DNA from: Myxococcales bacterium
GTDB taxonomy: Bacteria; Myxococcota_A; Polyangia; Polyangiales; JADJMO01
Assembly: GCA_016709545.1 (NCBI GenBank)
Contig: JADJMO010000009.1
Location: forward strand, 271,645 to 335,644
Length of the DNA stretch: 64,000 nucleotides
Reading direction: 5' to 3'
A program made the position numbers and the translations under genes. This document shows, one piece after another, positions 20,164 through 29,229 of this stretch (within the stretch, counting starts at the first letter, position 1; every line of letters starts with the position of its first letter). Below the pieces are notes generated by a model that was not told where the DNA came from, searched no databases, and worked only from the letters and a program-made list of their open reading frames with translations.

Positions 20164-21387
20164 TCAGCCCGAGAGGATCTCGCGCGCGGCCCGCTCCCCG
20201 CTCTGCAAGGCGCCGTCGATGTAGCCGCTCCACACGGTGGCCGTCTCCGTCCCGGCCCAGTGCAGCGGACCGGTCGGCGCGCGCAGCGCAGCGCCGTGCT
20301 GCGTCAGGAGGCCCGGCGGGCAGAACGCGCCGTAGCAGCCGCGCGCCCACTCGTCGTGCTCCCACAGCTTCTCGGCATACTGGCGCGGCGCGAGCGCCCG
20401 CTCACCGAAGTACTTCGCGAAGCACGCGAGCACCTTCGCGCGGCGGTCTGCCTCCCCGAGCCTGCCGAGGGCGCGTGCGCCGTCGCCCTCGACGAACCCG
20501 CACCGCGACGCACTTGCCGGCCGCGCCCATCGGCATGCCCTCGTGGAGCGCGGCCCGGGAGCGCGGCAACGCGGGGACGAACTCGACCTCGTTCGCGAGG
20601 CGCGGTGGCAGCGCGACGACCGCACGCCGCGCGCGCACGACGACGCCGTCCGCGGGCACCACCACGTCGTCGCCCCACTCCACGCGCCGGGCCGGACAGG
20701 ACTTGCGGACGACGAGTCCCTCGGCCATCGCCTCGGCGAGCCGCTGCATGCCTCCCTTCACGCGGGTCTCCTGCGCGCCCCCCTCGGTGCCGAGCAGCGA
20801 GTCGGTGCCGAGGCCGGAGCGGATGTAGAAGAGCGCGTGCAGCAGGGAGTAGTTGTCCGCGTTCTCGGCGAACACCGTCTCCATCCCGATGGCCAGGAGC
20901 TCGCGCGCCTGCGCGTTGCCGACGTGCTCCCGCACCCACGCGCCGAAGCTGACGGCGTCCCACGCCGCCGCGTCCTTGGCCTTCCACGGCGCGTCGAGCG
21001 GGACCTTCTTGGCCATCCAGTCGAGGCGCGCCTGCGCCCACCCGACGCCGAGGAGCGCGAGCAGCGGCAACTTGGGGATCGTGCCGCGGTAGCGCGTGCG
21101 CTTGCCGCGCCAGAGCAGGACGTTCTCCCCGCGGTCCACGTGGGGTAGGTCTCGATCGCGTAGCGCCCGAGCCAGTGCAGGAGGCGCTCCTGTCCGGCCC
21201 CGAGCCACTGGCCCCCGAGGTCGACCCAGGTGCCGTCGTCGAGCGTCGTCGTGTAGACGCGCCCGCCCACGCGGTCGCGCGCCTCGAGGACGACCACGTC
21301 GCGCCCGGCGTCGGCGAGCTCTCGCGCGGCGGCGAGGCCCGCGAAGCCCGCGCCGAGGACCACCACGTCACAGCGAATCTCTTCCAT
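20164..21387 (-). pseudogene. Flavin amine oxidase family gene, frameshifted and internally deleted
   Basis: Reads as an FAD-dependent amine oxidase. It starts at MEEIRCDVVVLGAGFAGLAAARELADAGRDVVVLEARDRVGGRVYT with dinucleotide-binding and GGRV motifs. One missing G opposite the CCCC at 21127-21130 breaks the frame at PTWTAGENVLLW. A second break near 20500 joins AAGKCVAVR directly to FVEGDGARALG, omitting about 45 residues that the family normally has there. The C-terminal LHWAGTETATVWSGYIDGALQSGERAA (FAD-binding) is intact. The first break looks like homopolymer error; the second looks like a real deletion or assembly collapse. It starts 2 bp after the C69 gene stop. Confidence 0.75.
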
Positions 21388-21389
21388 CG

Positions 21390-22621
21390 TCAGACCCCGT
21401 CCTTCGCCGATTCGCGCGCCCAGAACCACCGCGCGACGCGCGCGCCGCTCGGGCGTCGCGAGGACCGCGCGGCCCCAGAGGTCGACCTCGACGCGGTGCC
21501 GCTCCCACGCGTCCGCGGGCGAAGCGGCCTCGAGCGCGGCGCGATCGGCCTCGAAGATCGCGCGCGCCGCCTCGTGGTCGCGGACCATCACCGCGCGGTG
21601 CAGGCGCTCGCTGCGCCAGAACAGGCTCTCGCGATCGGCCTTTCCGGCGACCGGGACCGGCCCGGTGTCGGTGTCGAAGGAGAGGGGCTTGAACACCGAG
21701 AGGCACGGCGCGCTCGTGCCCGTGGCCCAGATCTCGGTGCGCTCGCCGAGGCGCGCGATCAGCGAGCCGGTCGTCTGGCCGGAGGTGCGGGTCGGCAGGA
21801 GCCCGCGCGTGCGCGCAGGGGGCGGTCATGCGCAGGCCGCGCTGCGGATCGTGCCCGCCGTGGTCGCGGAGGGCGGCCATGCAGCGCGCGAGGTCGGTGC
21901 CCTCGCCGCCGTCGCGCGCAGAGAGCGTGCGCAGCGAGCACGCGCGGCGGACGTCTCCTCCGGACAGGAAGGCCATGTCGGTGCGACCGAAGGCCTCGCG
22001 GAACGAGAACGGCCGATCGTCGCGGTAGAAGCCGCGGCGCCGCGCCTCCTCGAGGGTCCCGGGGCCGATCCGATCGGGCGCGTCGATGGTGAGCACGTTG
22101 CTCGTGGTGCGCACGCCGCGGACGCGCACGGCGGCCCAGCAACGGTCGGCGGTCTCGAGCAGCCAGGCGCCGCGGCGGTCGGCGATCACGAACGCGTTGT
22201 GGTAGCGGAACCCCGCGCTGCGGAACCCGCACCGGCCCCCCTGCCCGTGCCGCGCGAGGAGCCCGGCGAGCAGCTCGAGCGCGTCGTCGGCGGTGCGCGC
22301 CTGCTCGAGCGCGAGGCGCAGGAGGTCCATGCCGGTGAGGCCCACGCGCGCGACGGGGAGCCGCGTGAAGACGGCCTCGTTGCCGATGGCCACGCCGTAC
22401 TCGTTGACGCCCATCTCGGCGCCCCACATCCACGCCGGGCGCGAGAGCACGACGGCCGCGCGCGGCGCGGGCTCGGGGATGGGGACCCAGGTGGCGCGCC
22501 GCTCGATCGCGGGTCCGGCGGGGTGGTGCTCCACGACCTGCGCCTCGCCGGGCTCGCGGTCGCTGTTCTTGGCGAACCACACGGGCCCGCTCGGCGGGAC
22601 GACGACCATGGTGTCGCACAT
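21390..22621 (-). CDS. Peptidase family C69-like hydrolase, frameshifted
   Basis: An N-terminal-nucleophile hydrolase of the C69/secernin type. The chain opens MCDTMVVVPPSGPVWFAKNSDREPGEAQ, where Cys2 is the expected autocatalytic nucleophile; GAEMGVNEYGVAIGNEAVFT and the middle blocks fit dipeptidase relatives. Two shifts break the frame: one near 21805 before GLLPTRTSGQTTGSLIARLG, and one near 21445 before the natural end ARWFWARESAKDGV. With those joined the length is about 410 residues, as expected. Products would be Xaa-amino acids or acylated amides. It precedes the amine oxidase gene, a likely operon. Confidence 0.72.
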
Positions 22622-22647
22622 GCGAAGGGGAGGCTACCGCAGTGCGG

Positions 22648-23145
22648 TCACTCGCAGTGACAGCTCTCGAGGGCGCGCGCTCGGTCCGAGACGGGGAGCA
22701 GGGCGAAGAACGCGCGACTCACGCTGCAGTCGGCCCGACGGTAGGTGGTGACCCCGGCCTTCCACCACGAGACCGCGCGACAGAACCTGCTGAGGCCGAT
22801 GCCTTCGCTCGGCGACAGCCAGAGGACGCCTTCGATGGCGTCGTCGAGGGCGGGGATTCCTGCGAGCTTCTCGGCCGCGCGGACGATGGTCGCGGCTTCG
22901 GCCGGAGCGACGGAGACCTCGTAGCGGTGCGGTCCGCCGATGTAGTCCTTGGTGTCGGCAAGGACCGGCGCTGCTGAGCCGCGCCAGCCGCGCGCGACGA
23001 GCCTCGGGTACTTCGGCACGGTGTAGACGGTGGCGACGGGCGCGACCTCCGTGATGCCAGCGTCGTGCCCGTCGGGTCGGTGGCAGGCGATGGGCATCAC
23101 CAGCCAACACGCGATCGTGGGTACGAGGACGGCTCTCGACATCAT
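22648..23145 (-). CDS. Lipoprotein of unknown function
   Basis: A 165-residue predicted lipoprotein with lipobox MPIAC in MMSRAVLVPTIACWLVMPIAC. The mature part begins Asp/His-rich and contains GPHRYEVSVAPAEAATIVRAAEKLAG and a C-terminal Cys pattern (FCRAVSWWK, ADCSVSRAF, ESCHCE). No family recognised. It follows a second lipoprotein gene of exactly the same length with 14 bp between them, suggesting a co-expressed pair. Another ATG three bases downstream is equally possible. Confidence 0.7.
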   Translation of the reverse strand: MMSRAVLVPTIACWLVMPIACHRPDGHDAGITEVAPVATVYTVPKYPRLVARGWRGSAAPVLADTKDYIGGPHRYEVSVAPAEAATIVRAAEKLAGIPALDDAIEGVLWLSPSEGIGLSRFCRAVSWWKAGVTTYRRADCSVSRAFFALLPVSDRARALESCHCE

Positions 23146-23159
23146 GGTCCAGGCAGCAA

Positions 23160-23657
23160 CTACGGCGTCATGCGCGGGCACTCGGAGGCCCGAGACCACT
23201 CGTAGTCCTCGCGTCCTTCCTGGTCCAGCGACTGGTACAGCACCTCGGCCACCGCGTGGGTCACCGGCCTGTAGCCGCTGTTCTCGAACCGCAGGTACCA
23301 GCATTGCTGCACGATCGACAGCCGAGAGACGGTTCCATTCGTGTAGAGCACGTCGACGACCCACTTGTAGTCTCCGACGTTGGCGCTGTCGGGATCCGGC
23401 TGCAGCGGCGAGGCTGCGCGAAGCTGGCTGAAGACCCGCTCCCAAGACCGGAGCAGGGCTGGATTCGTCTGCTGTACTGCACGCGACCGTGGCCTCTCGA
23501 GCGAAGCGGTCTCCTCCGGGGGCACGATGCCGGCGATGTGCCCGCTATGGAAATAGATGGTCACCTGCTGGACATGGGGTGTCTCCGTTGCCTTGCACCC
23601 TGCGGGCAATGCAAAGACGAGCAGGCCTGCGGCAACGACTCCCGACCAATGGCGCAC
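23160..23657 (-). CDS. Lipoprotein of unknown function, partner of the preceding entry
   Basis: A 165-residue predicted lipoprotein. The GTG at 23657 is chosen over an ATG at 23684 because AGGAGGAA sits six bases upstream and the resulting N-terminus VRHWSGVVAAGLLVFALPAGC is a clean lipoprotein signal (lipobox LPAGC). The mature part has VTIYFHSGHIAGIVPPEETASL, a potential strand-rich core (GDYKWVVDVLYTNGTVSRLS) and one Cys pair. Function unknown. Confidence 0.7.
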   Translation of the reverse strand: MRHWSGVVAAGLLVFALPAGCKATETPHVQQVTIYFHSGHIAGIVPPEETASLERPRSRAVQQTNPALLRSWERVFSQLRAASPLQPDPDSANVGDYKWVVDVLYTNGTVSRLSIVQQCWYLRFENSGYRPVTHAVAEVLYQSLDQEGREDYEWSRASECPRMTP

Positions 23658-23663
23658 GGCGGC

Positions 23664-23671
23664 TTCCTCCT
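23664..23671 (-). promoter_or_regulatory. Near-perfect Shine-Dalgarno that fixes a GTG start
   Basis: AGGAGGAA on the minus strand, six bases before GTG 23657. It decides the start of the lipoprotein gene over the upstream in-frame ATG. Confidence 0.7.
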
Positions 23672-23748
23672 GAGACCGAACCATCCGTGGCTGAGAATAA
23701 TCCCCGCTTCGGCGCCCTCCAGTCCCTACCCGCCGACGTGTCGGGTTC

Positions 23749-24588
23749 TCAACTCTTGACGTGGCGCAATCCCTGAATCTGCGCGAGACGATGGGAGTAG
23801 AACGGCTTGTCGTTGAAGTAGACGTCGTCGACGGCCGCGAGCGGCAGCATCTTGCCATCCCCGATCATCGACTCGACCGCACGGAACGCGCGCAGCTTCT
23901 TCATCGACGAGACGAATCCGACCGACTCCACGGTCAGGCGCGAGAGGACGAGCACCTCGAGCTGCTCCAAGCCAGCCACGATCTCGATGTGATTGAGCCT
24001 CTTGCAGACCGAGAGCCTGAGCGTGTGGAGGTTCGGGGCACCGAGGATCCCGTCGAGGGAGAGCAGCTTGGGCGCCCGGAAGATCTCGAGGCGCTGCAGC
24101 GCTTCGAAGTTCAATCCCTCGAGCGACTGCAAGCCGGTCTGTCTCAGCTCGAGGTCACGCAGCGATCGGAGTGCATGCCAGGAGCGAAAATCACCACTGC
24201 GCGGCGCGAACTTCTGCAGGCACAGCTCTTCGATGCTTCGACAGTCCTCGAGTCGACAGCCTTCGGACCACGCGTCGCGGTACGTGTTCAACTTCGGCAA
24301 CGCACCGAGGTCCAGCTTCTGCGCCTCGACCAGGACCAGCCGCTCGAGCGCCTGGAACTCGGCCAGCAGCGACAGATCCCAGGTGAACGCCTCCCTGGCA
24401 TTGATGGCGAGCCCTCGAATCTCCGCCGCGTAAGGTGCAATCTTCGATAGGTTCTGCTCAGGCCAGCTCGTGTAGACCAACCCGAGGCACTCAGCGTTCG
24501 TGGCGAGATACTCCTGAACGCTGCCTGCAACGTCGTCGTATCTGGCCGTGACACCCGTGACTCGATCGCCCATTCCTGCGTCGCTCAT
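23749..24588 (-). CDS. Leucine-rich-repeat-like protein
   Basis: A 279-residue cytoplasmic protein made of about eight irregular leucine-rich units such as LRSLRDLELRQTGLQSLEGL, LQRLEIFRAPKLLSLDGI, LHTLRLSVCKRLNHIEIV and LEVLVLSRLTVESVGFV. There is no signal peptide. AGGAGGACGACGGAGC precedes ATG 24588. Isolated LRR proteins of this size are often found as immunity or adaptor proteins near polymorphic toxins, but no intact toxin is adjacent, so that role is only a guess. It sits in a minus-strand run with a Sel1 protein and two lipoproteins. Confidence 0.75.
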   Translation of the reverse strand: MSDAGMGDRVTGVTARYDDVAGSVQEYLATNAECLGLVYTSWPEQNLSKIAPYAAEIRGLAINAREAFTWDLSLLAEFQALERLVLVEAQKLDLGALPKLNTYRDAWSEGCRLEDCRSIEELCLQKFAPRSGDFRSWHALRSLRDLELRQTGLQSLEGLNFEALQRLEIFRAPKLLSLDGILGAPNLHTLRLSVCKRLNHIEIVAGLEQLEVLVLSRLTVESVGFVSSMKKLRAFRAVESMIGDGKMLPLAAVDDVYFNDKPFYSHRLAQIQGLRHVKS

Positions 24589-24615
24589 GCTCCGTCGTCC
24601 TCCTGTCGAAACGAG

Positions 24616-25107
24616 TCACTGCGACTGTCGCCGGATCTCCTTCAGCCACTTCCGCGCCCGCGGAAAGCCCGTCGCCGCGGCCCGCTCCAGCCAGAAGTCC
24701 CGCCAGCGCGTGCTCGCCCGAACCCCGTCTCCATCCTCGTAGCACTCGGCGAGCGCGACCTGCGCATGCACGTCTCCCTTCCGGGCGGCCTTCCGGAACC
24801 AGGCCGCTGCCTCGGTCGCAGATTCGCGGACGCCGACGCCCCGCGAGTACGAGACGCCGATGTCGTACTGCGCGTCGGGCACGCCCGCCCGCGCAGCGCG
24901 GAGCAGCATCCTCGTCCCGCGCGGTATGTCGCGCTCCACCACGGGGCGCTTGCCGTGGAGGTACCAGGTCCCGAGCGCATAGACCGCTCTTGGGTCACCC
25001 AGGCGAGCCGCGCGCACGAGCAGCGCGAAGACCGGCCGCGGCCACCCTCGCGCTTCGCTCCGCGCGAGCTGGAGGGCCTCGTCGTATTCAGGAGATCGGG
25101 TCGCCAT
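24616..25107 (-). CDS. Sel1-repeat protein
   Basis: A 163-residue protein with Sel1-like (SLR/TPR-related) repeats: RLGDPRAVYALGTWYLHGK, RAGVPDAQYDIGVSYSRGVGV and RKGDVHAQVALAECYEDGDGV. ATG 25107 directly follows GAGGTGAGGAA. Such repeats mediate protein-protein contacts. It ends 27 bp before the LRR gene on the same strand; together they look like an accessory cassette. Confidence 0.82.
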   Translation of the reverse strand: MATRSPEYDEALQLARSEARGWPRPVFALLVRAARLGDPRAVYALGTWYLHGKRPVVERDIPRGTRMLLRAARAGVPDAQYDIGVSYSRGVGVRESATEAAAWFRKAARKGDVHAQVALAECYEDGDGVRASTRWRDFWLERAAATGFPRARKWLKEIRRQSQ

Positions 25108-25223
25108 TTCCTCACCTCGACGCGCGGATTCCACTACTCACACGCGCACGCCAGCAGGGCCTTGTTCTTGTGGGAGACGGGCAGGAACCCTGCCAGCGAA
25201 GCTCGACGTGTCGAGCTTCACTG

Positions 25224-25482
25224 TCACAGGTCTCGCGAAACAGGGATGTCAAACAGCTCCTCACTCAACGGATCGTAGGCTAGACCAAGCTCGCGTTCGT
25301 CAATATCGAACGCAGCTGCCTTTACTTTTGCAAATAGCAACACCTCGACCAACGCCAACTCCCGGGCACGCATATCGGTATCACCGACTCCGTTCTCCGG
25401 AACACGCTCGACGAGCCTCAATGGCCATCTCCCGCACGCAATAGAGCAGGTCGCAAAGGTAGTTCTCTTCGTCGGACTTCAT
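25224..25482 (-). pseudogene. Small unknown gene split by a frameshift
   Basis: From ATG 25482 the frame encodes MKSDEENYLCDLLYCVREMAIEA, then a shift near 25415 leads into RLVERVPENGVGDTD and a well-behaved helical segment ending in SEELFDIPVSRDL. Joined, this is about 86 residues, acidic and soluble, similar in size to small immunity proteins. The 3' part could alternatively start at a TTG. No family recognised. Confidence 0.45.
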
Positions 25483-25487
25483 GTTCG

Positions 25488-25625
25488 GTGCCGCGAGTCC
25501 TTTCTACGGGCCACGCCTTCGCAGCACACAGTCTCTCCGGCTACAAGGAGCGCGTGGAGCGCACGCTGCAGAAGGCGGGCGTGGACGTGGTCCGCGTGCT
25601 CTGGCAGCCCCTCGCGCTCGACTGA
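25488..25625 (+). pseudogene. Orphan C-terminal fragment
   Basis: Forty-five codons of coding-like sequence on the plus strand (RVLSTGHAFAAHSLSGYKER, then VERTLQKAGVDVVRVLWQP) end at TGA. It resembles the C-terminal end of a larger protein and has no plausible full gene upstream. It may be the remnant of a toxin or other accessory protein replaced by the neighbouring cassette. Confidence 0.35.
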
Positions 25626-25669
25626 CCCGCACCTTGTCGCGCCCGCCCCCGCGCCCCTACCGTCGCGCC

Positions 25670-26212
25670 ATGTCGCTGGAGCGTCCTCTCCCTCCGCACC
25701 TCACCGTCGACCAGGGCCTCACCACGTACCTGGCCGAGAACGGCTTCGACCGCGCCGCCTACGACGCGCGGTGGACCCCGGCGTCTTTCCTGGGCATCCC
25801 CGTCCCCGTCCTCAACACCGAGCGCCACCGCTTCGGCATCATGCGTCACGATCTGCACCACGTGGCCACCGGCTACGGCACCGACCTGGCCGGCGAGGCC
25901 GAGATCAGCGCCTGGGAGGCGCGCCGCGGGTTCGGCGCCGTCGGCCTCTACGTCTCCTCCATCGTCGGCAGCCTCACCCTCTTCGGCCTGGCCGTCTGGC
26001 CGCGTCGCGTCCTCCGCGCCCTCTCCGCGTCCGGCAGCACGCACCCCAATCTGTTCCTCGACCGCGTCCCCTACGAGGTCGTCCTCGGGTGGACCATCGG
26101 CGAGCTCCGCGCCTACCTGGGCATCCCCGCCGAGGGCCTGGCCGGCGCGCGCCGCCTGCACGATCGGGCGCCTGACATCGCGCATGGCGCCCCCTCCGCG
26201 CCCGCGGGATGA
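25670..26212 (+). CDS. Coq4-like protein
   Basis: A 180-residue protein with the Coq4 signature HDxxHx11E: MRHDLHHVATGYGTDLAGE. Coq4 relatives act in ubiquinone biosynthesis, as a scaffold or in oxidative decarboxylation of the ring. One hydrophobic segment (GLYVSSIVGSLTLFGLAV) could associate with the membrane. Start ATG 25670 is preferred because upstream in-frame sequence is not coding-like. The adjacent hemerythrin gene begins 7 bp downstream. Confidence 0.7.
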   Translation: MSLERPLPPHLTVDQGLTTYLAENGFDRAAYDARWTPASFLGIPVPVLNTERHRFGIMRHDLHHVATGYGTDLAGEAEISAWEARRGFGAVGLYVSSIVGSLTLFGLAVWPRRVLRALSASGSTHPNLFLDRVPYEVVLGWTIGELRAYLGIPAEGLAGARRLHDRAPDIAHGAPSAPAG

Positions 26213-26219
26213 GAGGGGC

Positions 26220-26876
26220 ATGAAGCTCCTCGACGATCTCCGCGCCGAACACGAGGTCATCGATCCCATGGTCGGCGCGCTGCGCACCTACGCCGCGCGG
26301 CGGGTCCGCGGCGAGGCCGACGCGACCGACGCCCCGCGCTTCGTCGCGTTCTTCCGCCTCTACGCCGACCGGTACCACCACGCCCGCGAAGAGGACGTGC
26401 TGTTCCCCGCGCTCGTGCGCGAGCTCGATCTCCCCGCCGATCGCGGCCCGATCGTCGCCCTCACCGTCGACCACACGCGCATGCGGCGCCTGTTCGACGA
26501 GATCTCCGAGCTGCTCTCCCGGAAGGAACTGGTGGGCGACCACGGCGCGCGCCTCCTCCGCCTCGCGACCGAGTGGTCCCACGCGCTCTGGCTCCACATC
26601 GACGCCGAGAACTCCGTGCTGTTCCCCGAGAGCGCCGATCGGCTGCGCCGCGCCAACGTGCTCGATCTACCCAACCGGGCGCCGACCGACGACGAGGCCG
26701 CCGCCCACGCGAGCGCCGCGGCCCTCATGCTGCGCCACCCGCCGCTGCGCGACGACACCGTCATCCGCGGCGAGGGCTGCTCGATCTGCCCGAACCACGG
26801 CACCACGTGCGAGGGCGTCGAGCGCGAGTGGTGGAGCGACGAGGAGAAAGAGGAGTTCCCCGATCACGTGGGCTGA
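26220..26876 (+). CDS. Hemerythrin-like domain protein with a Cys-rich tail
   Basis: A 218-residue protein. Residues 1-145 form a hemerythrin four-helix bundle: LRAEHEVIDPMV (first His), YHHAREEDVLFPAL (HHxxEE), DHTRMRRLF, and HALWLHIDAENSVLFP, which together supply the di-iron ligands. The tail has CSICPNHGTTC (C-x2-C-x6-C), a possible metal or redox site. Such proteins bind O2, NO or store iron. It converges with a hybrid sensor kinase and overlaps its end by 13 bp. Confidence 0.85.
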   Translation: MKLLDDLRAEHEVIDPMVGALRTYAARRVRGEADATDAPRFVAFFRLYADRYHHAREEDVLFPALVRELDLPADRGPIVALTVDHTRMRRLFDEISELLSRKELVGDHGARLLRLATEWSHALWLHIDAENSVLFPESADRLRRANVLDLPNRAPTDDEAAAHASAAALMLRHPPLRDDTVIRGEGCSICPNHGTTCEGVEREWWSDEEKEEFPDHVG

Positions 26877-28960
26877 CGGCGCGCCTGCTGCACCACCGCG
26901 GTGAGGTCGTCGAGCACGAACGGCTTCGACAGGAACCCCTGGAACGACCCTGGTTCGAGCGCGGCCTCGAGCCCCTCGCGCGCATACCCCGACGAGAGCA
27001 CGACCGGCACCTGGTTGCCGCTCTGCCGGATGCGCCGCAGCACCTCCGCGCCGTCGAGCCCGGGCATCGTGAGATCGAGCACCACGACGTCGAGCGTGGT
27101 GCGCGCGAGCACCTCGAGCGCCGCGGCCCCGTCGGGCGCCTCGAGCACCTCGAAACCATCGAACTGCAGCGCCTGCACGAGCAGCTGGCGCACGAGCGGC
27201 TCGTCGTCGACCACGAGGATCCGTCCCCCGGCCGTCACCACCTTCGGCGTCACCGCGGGCGTCGCGGCGGGCGCGTCGTACGCGGGAAGCGCGACCGAGA
27301 ACGTGCTGCCGACGCCGAGCGTGCTCTCGACGAGCACCGCGCCACCGTGCGCCGAGACGATGCCGAGGCACGACGCGAGCCCGAGGCCGTGCCCCTGCTC
27401 CTTCGTCGTGAAGAACGGCTCGAACACGCGTCCGACGGTGGCCTCGTCCATGCCCACGCCGTCGTCGCGCACCTCGAGCAGCACCCACTCGCGCGCGGGG
27501 GACACCGCGCCGAGCGCGTCTTGCCAGCGCCCACCGAGCGCAGGCACGCGCTGGGCCTTCGCCCGGATGTGTCCCCGGCCCTCGCGGAGCGCGTCCGACG
27601 CGTTCGTGAGCAGGTTCATCACCACCTGGGTCAGCGCCGCGCGATCGGCGAGGACGGTGGCGCCGGCGTCGATCTCGAGCGACAGCTCCGCGCCCTTGGA
27701 GAGGCTCGCGGCGAGCAGCCCGTGCAGCTCCTCGAGCAGCGGCCCGAGCGCGATCAGCGTGCGCGGGCCGGTCTCGCGGCGGCCGGCGTAGACCAGCATC
27801 TGCCGGGTCAGGTCCGCGGCGCTGCGACCCGCGCTCCGGATGCTCTCCGCGATGGCGCGGTCTTCGCCCACGAGGCGGCGCGCGAGCAGATCGGCGTTCC
27901 CGAGCACGCCGACCAGCAGGTTGTTGAAGTCGTGCGCGATGCCCCCGGCCAGCACGCCGAGGCTGTTCAGGCGCTCGCTCCGCTCGACGCGCTGCTCGAG
28001 GCGGCGGCGCTCGGTCTCGTGTCGACGGGCCTCACGCAGGTCGCGCAGCCCCGAGACCCGCACGGGCTCGCCCTCCAGCGTCGAGTACACCGCCGTCACG
28101 GCCGCGGGGATCTCCTCGCCGTCCTTCGCGCGCAGCATCGTCTCGAAGGTACCGATCCGCTCGAACTCGGTGGAGGACCGCGGAATGGCCACGAACTCCT
28201 CGACCGTGCGCCCGATCACCTCTTCGCGCTGGTAGCCGAGCAGCTGGGTGAGGCGCCCGCGCGCGTCGAGGACCACGCGGTCGCGGCTCAGCACCATGAT
28301 GTCGAAGGCCTGCTCGGCGAGATCGCGCAGCCGCTGCTCGCTCTCGCGCAGGAGCGCCTGGGTGCGCTCGCGAGCCGTGACGTCGCGGAACGCCACCACG
28401 CGCACCGGCCGCTTGCCGAGACGGCCCTGCTTGGCCTGGAGCTCGGCGCGGAACTGCGAGCCATCCTTGCGCGTCCCGGTGATGACGTATTCGCCCTCCA
28501 CGCGGTTCTGCATCCGCTCGAGGACCTGCGCGCGGTCCTCGGGAACGACGCACAGCTCGAGCGGCGCCCGGCCCAGCACCTCCTCGTGGCTGAACCCCAG
28601 CATCTCGGACATGCGTGCGTTGGCGTCGATGATCGACCCGTCGACGTGCACGAAGAGGCCCTCGAACGATGCCGCCGAGAGCAGCTCCATGCGCTCGTGG
28701 ATCCGTTGTCGCTCCTCCTTGTCGGCCAAGCGGGCGAGCGCGGCCCGCAGCAGCGGCTCGACGACGACCGAGAGCTCCGGGGCGCAGGCGAAGTGCACCG
28801 TCTCACCGTGGTGCTCGAGCGGCCGCGTCCCTTCGCCGGCCTCGCGCGCCACCCGCACGCCGTGCTCGGAGAGCAGCGTCGCGAGCGTGGACAGCCCCGT
28901 CTCCGGCGCCTCGATCAGCGCAGTGAGGGCACGGGCGAGGACGGCCGGCGGGAGTGACAC
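26864..28960 (-). CDS. Hybrid PAS sensor histidine kinase with receiver domain
   Basis: A 698-residue soluble sensor: an N-terminal domain (1-90), two PAS domains (about 91-205 and 205-325), a HisKA block with phospho-acceptor in GGIAHDFNNLL, an HATPase_c domain with VMNLLTNASDAL (N box) and DDGVGMDEATVGRVFEPFFT plus GLGLASCLGIV (G boxes), and a C-terminal receiver (ILVVDDEPLVR, phospho-Asp in VVVLDLTMPGLDG). This is the layout of orphan hybrid kinases common in myxobacteria. No membrane segment is visible, so the signal is cytoplasmic. No response regulator is adjacent. Confidence 0.92.
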   Translation of the reverse strand: MSLPPAVLARALTALIEAPETGLSTLATLLSEHGVRVAREAGEGTRPLEHHGETVHFACAPELSVVVEPLLRAALARLADKEERQRIHERMELLSAASFEGLFVHVDGSIIDANARMSEMLGFSHEEVLGRAPLELCVVPEDRAQVLERMQNRVEGEYVITGTRKDGSQFRAELQAKQGRLGKRPVRVVAFRDVTARERTQALLRESEQRLRDLAEQAFDIMVLSRDRVVLDARGRLTQLLGYQREEVIGRTVEEFVAIPRSSTEFERIGTFETMLRAKDGEEIPAAVTAVYSTLEGEPVRVSGLRDLREARRHETERRRLEQRVERSERLNSLGVLAGGIAHDFNNLLVGVLGNADLLARRLVGEDRAIAESIRSAGRSAADLTRQMLVYAGRRETGPRTLIALGPLLEELHGLLAASLSKGAELSLEIDAGATVLADRAALTQVVMNLLTNASDALREGRGHIRAKAQRVPALGGRWQDALGAVSPAREWVLLEVRDDGVGMDEATVGRVFEPFFTTKEQGHGLGLASCLGIVSAHGGAVLVESTLGVGSTFSVALPAYDAPAATPAVTPKVVTAGGRILVVDDEPLVRQLLVQALQFDGFEVLEAPDGAAALEVLARTTLDVVVLDLTMPGLDGAEVLRRIRQSGNQVPVVLSSGYAREGLEAALEPGSFQGFLSKPFVLDDLTAVVQQARRQPT

Positions 28961-29040
28961 CTCCCCACATCGTAGAGCAGAGGAACCGGCCGGGAGCGAA
29001 CCGTTTGTGCGCGACGGAATGTGGGTGACCCTGCGCGGCC

Positions 29041-29229
29041 ATGTCCCTCTTCCCCAAGCTCGAAATCGCCGTCGATCACGGTCTCGTCCTGCTCGTCGAG
29101 ACCACCGCCCTCGTCCGGCTCGCCCACGGGCTCCTGAAGGCCCTCGAGCCGACCGTCGCCGAGCTGCCGGACACCCTGCGCGAGGCGCGGCGGGTGCTCG
29201 AGAGGCTCGATCGCACGCTGGGTCAGTAG
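29041..29229 (+). CDS. Small helical protein
   Basis: A 62-residue frame (MSLFPKLEIAVDHGLVLLVE ... ARRVLERLDRTLGQ) predicted entirely alpha-helical and amphipathic, similar in style to small myxobacterial phasin-like proteins. It is divergent from the kinase (80-bp gap) and overlaps the end of the convergent lipoprotein gene by 7 bp. No clear ribosome site. It could be a real gene, but homology search is needed. Confidence 0.45.
   Translation: MSLFPKLEIAVDHGLVLLVETTALVRLAHGLLKALEPTVAELPDTLREARRVLERLDRTLGQ

Noticed and set aside
26573..28957. Long plus-strand frame opposite the histidine kinase
   Set aside because: Arg/His/Leu-rich shadow of the kinase; kinase domains are complete on the minus strand.
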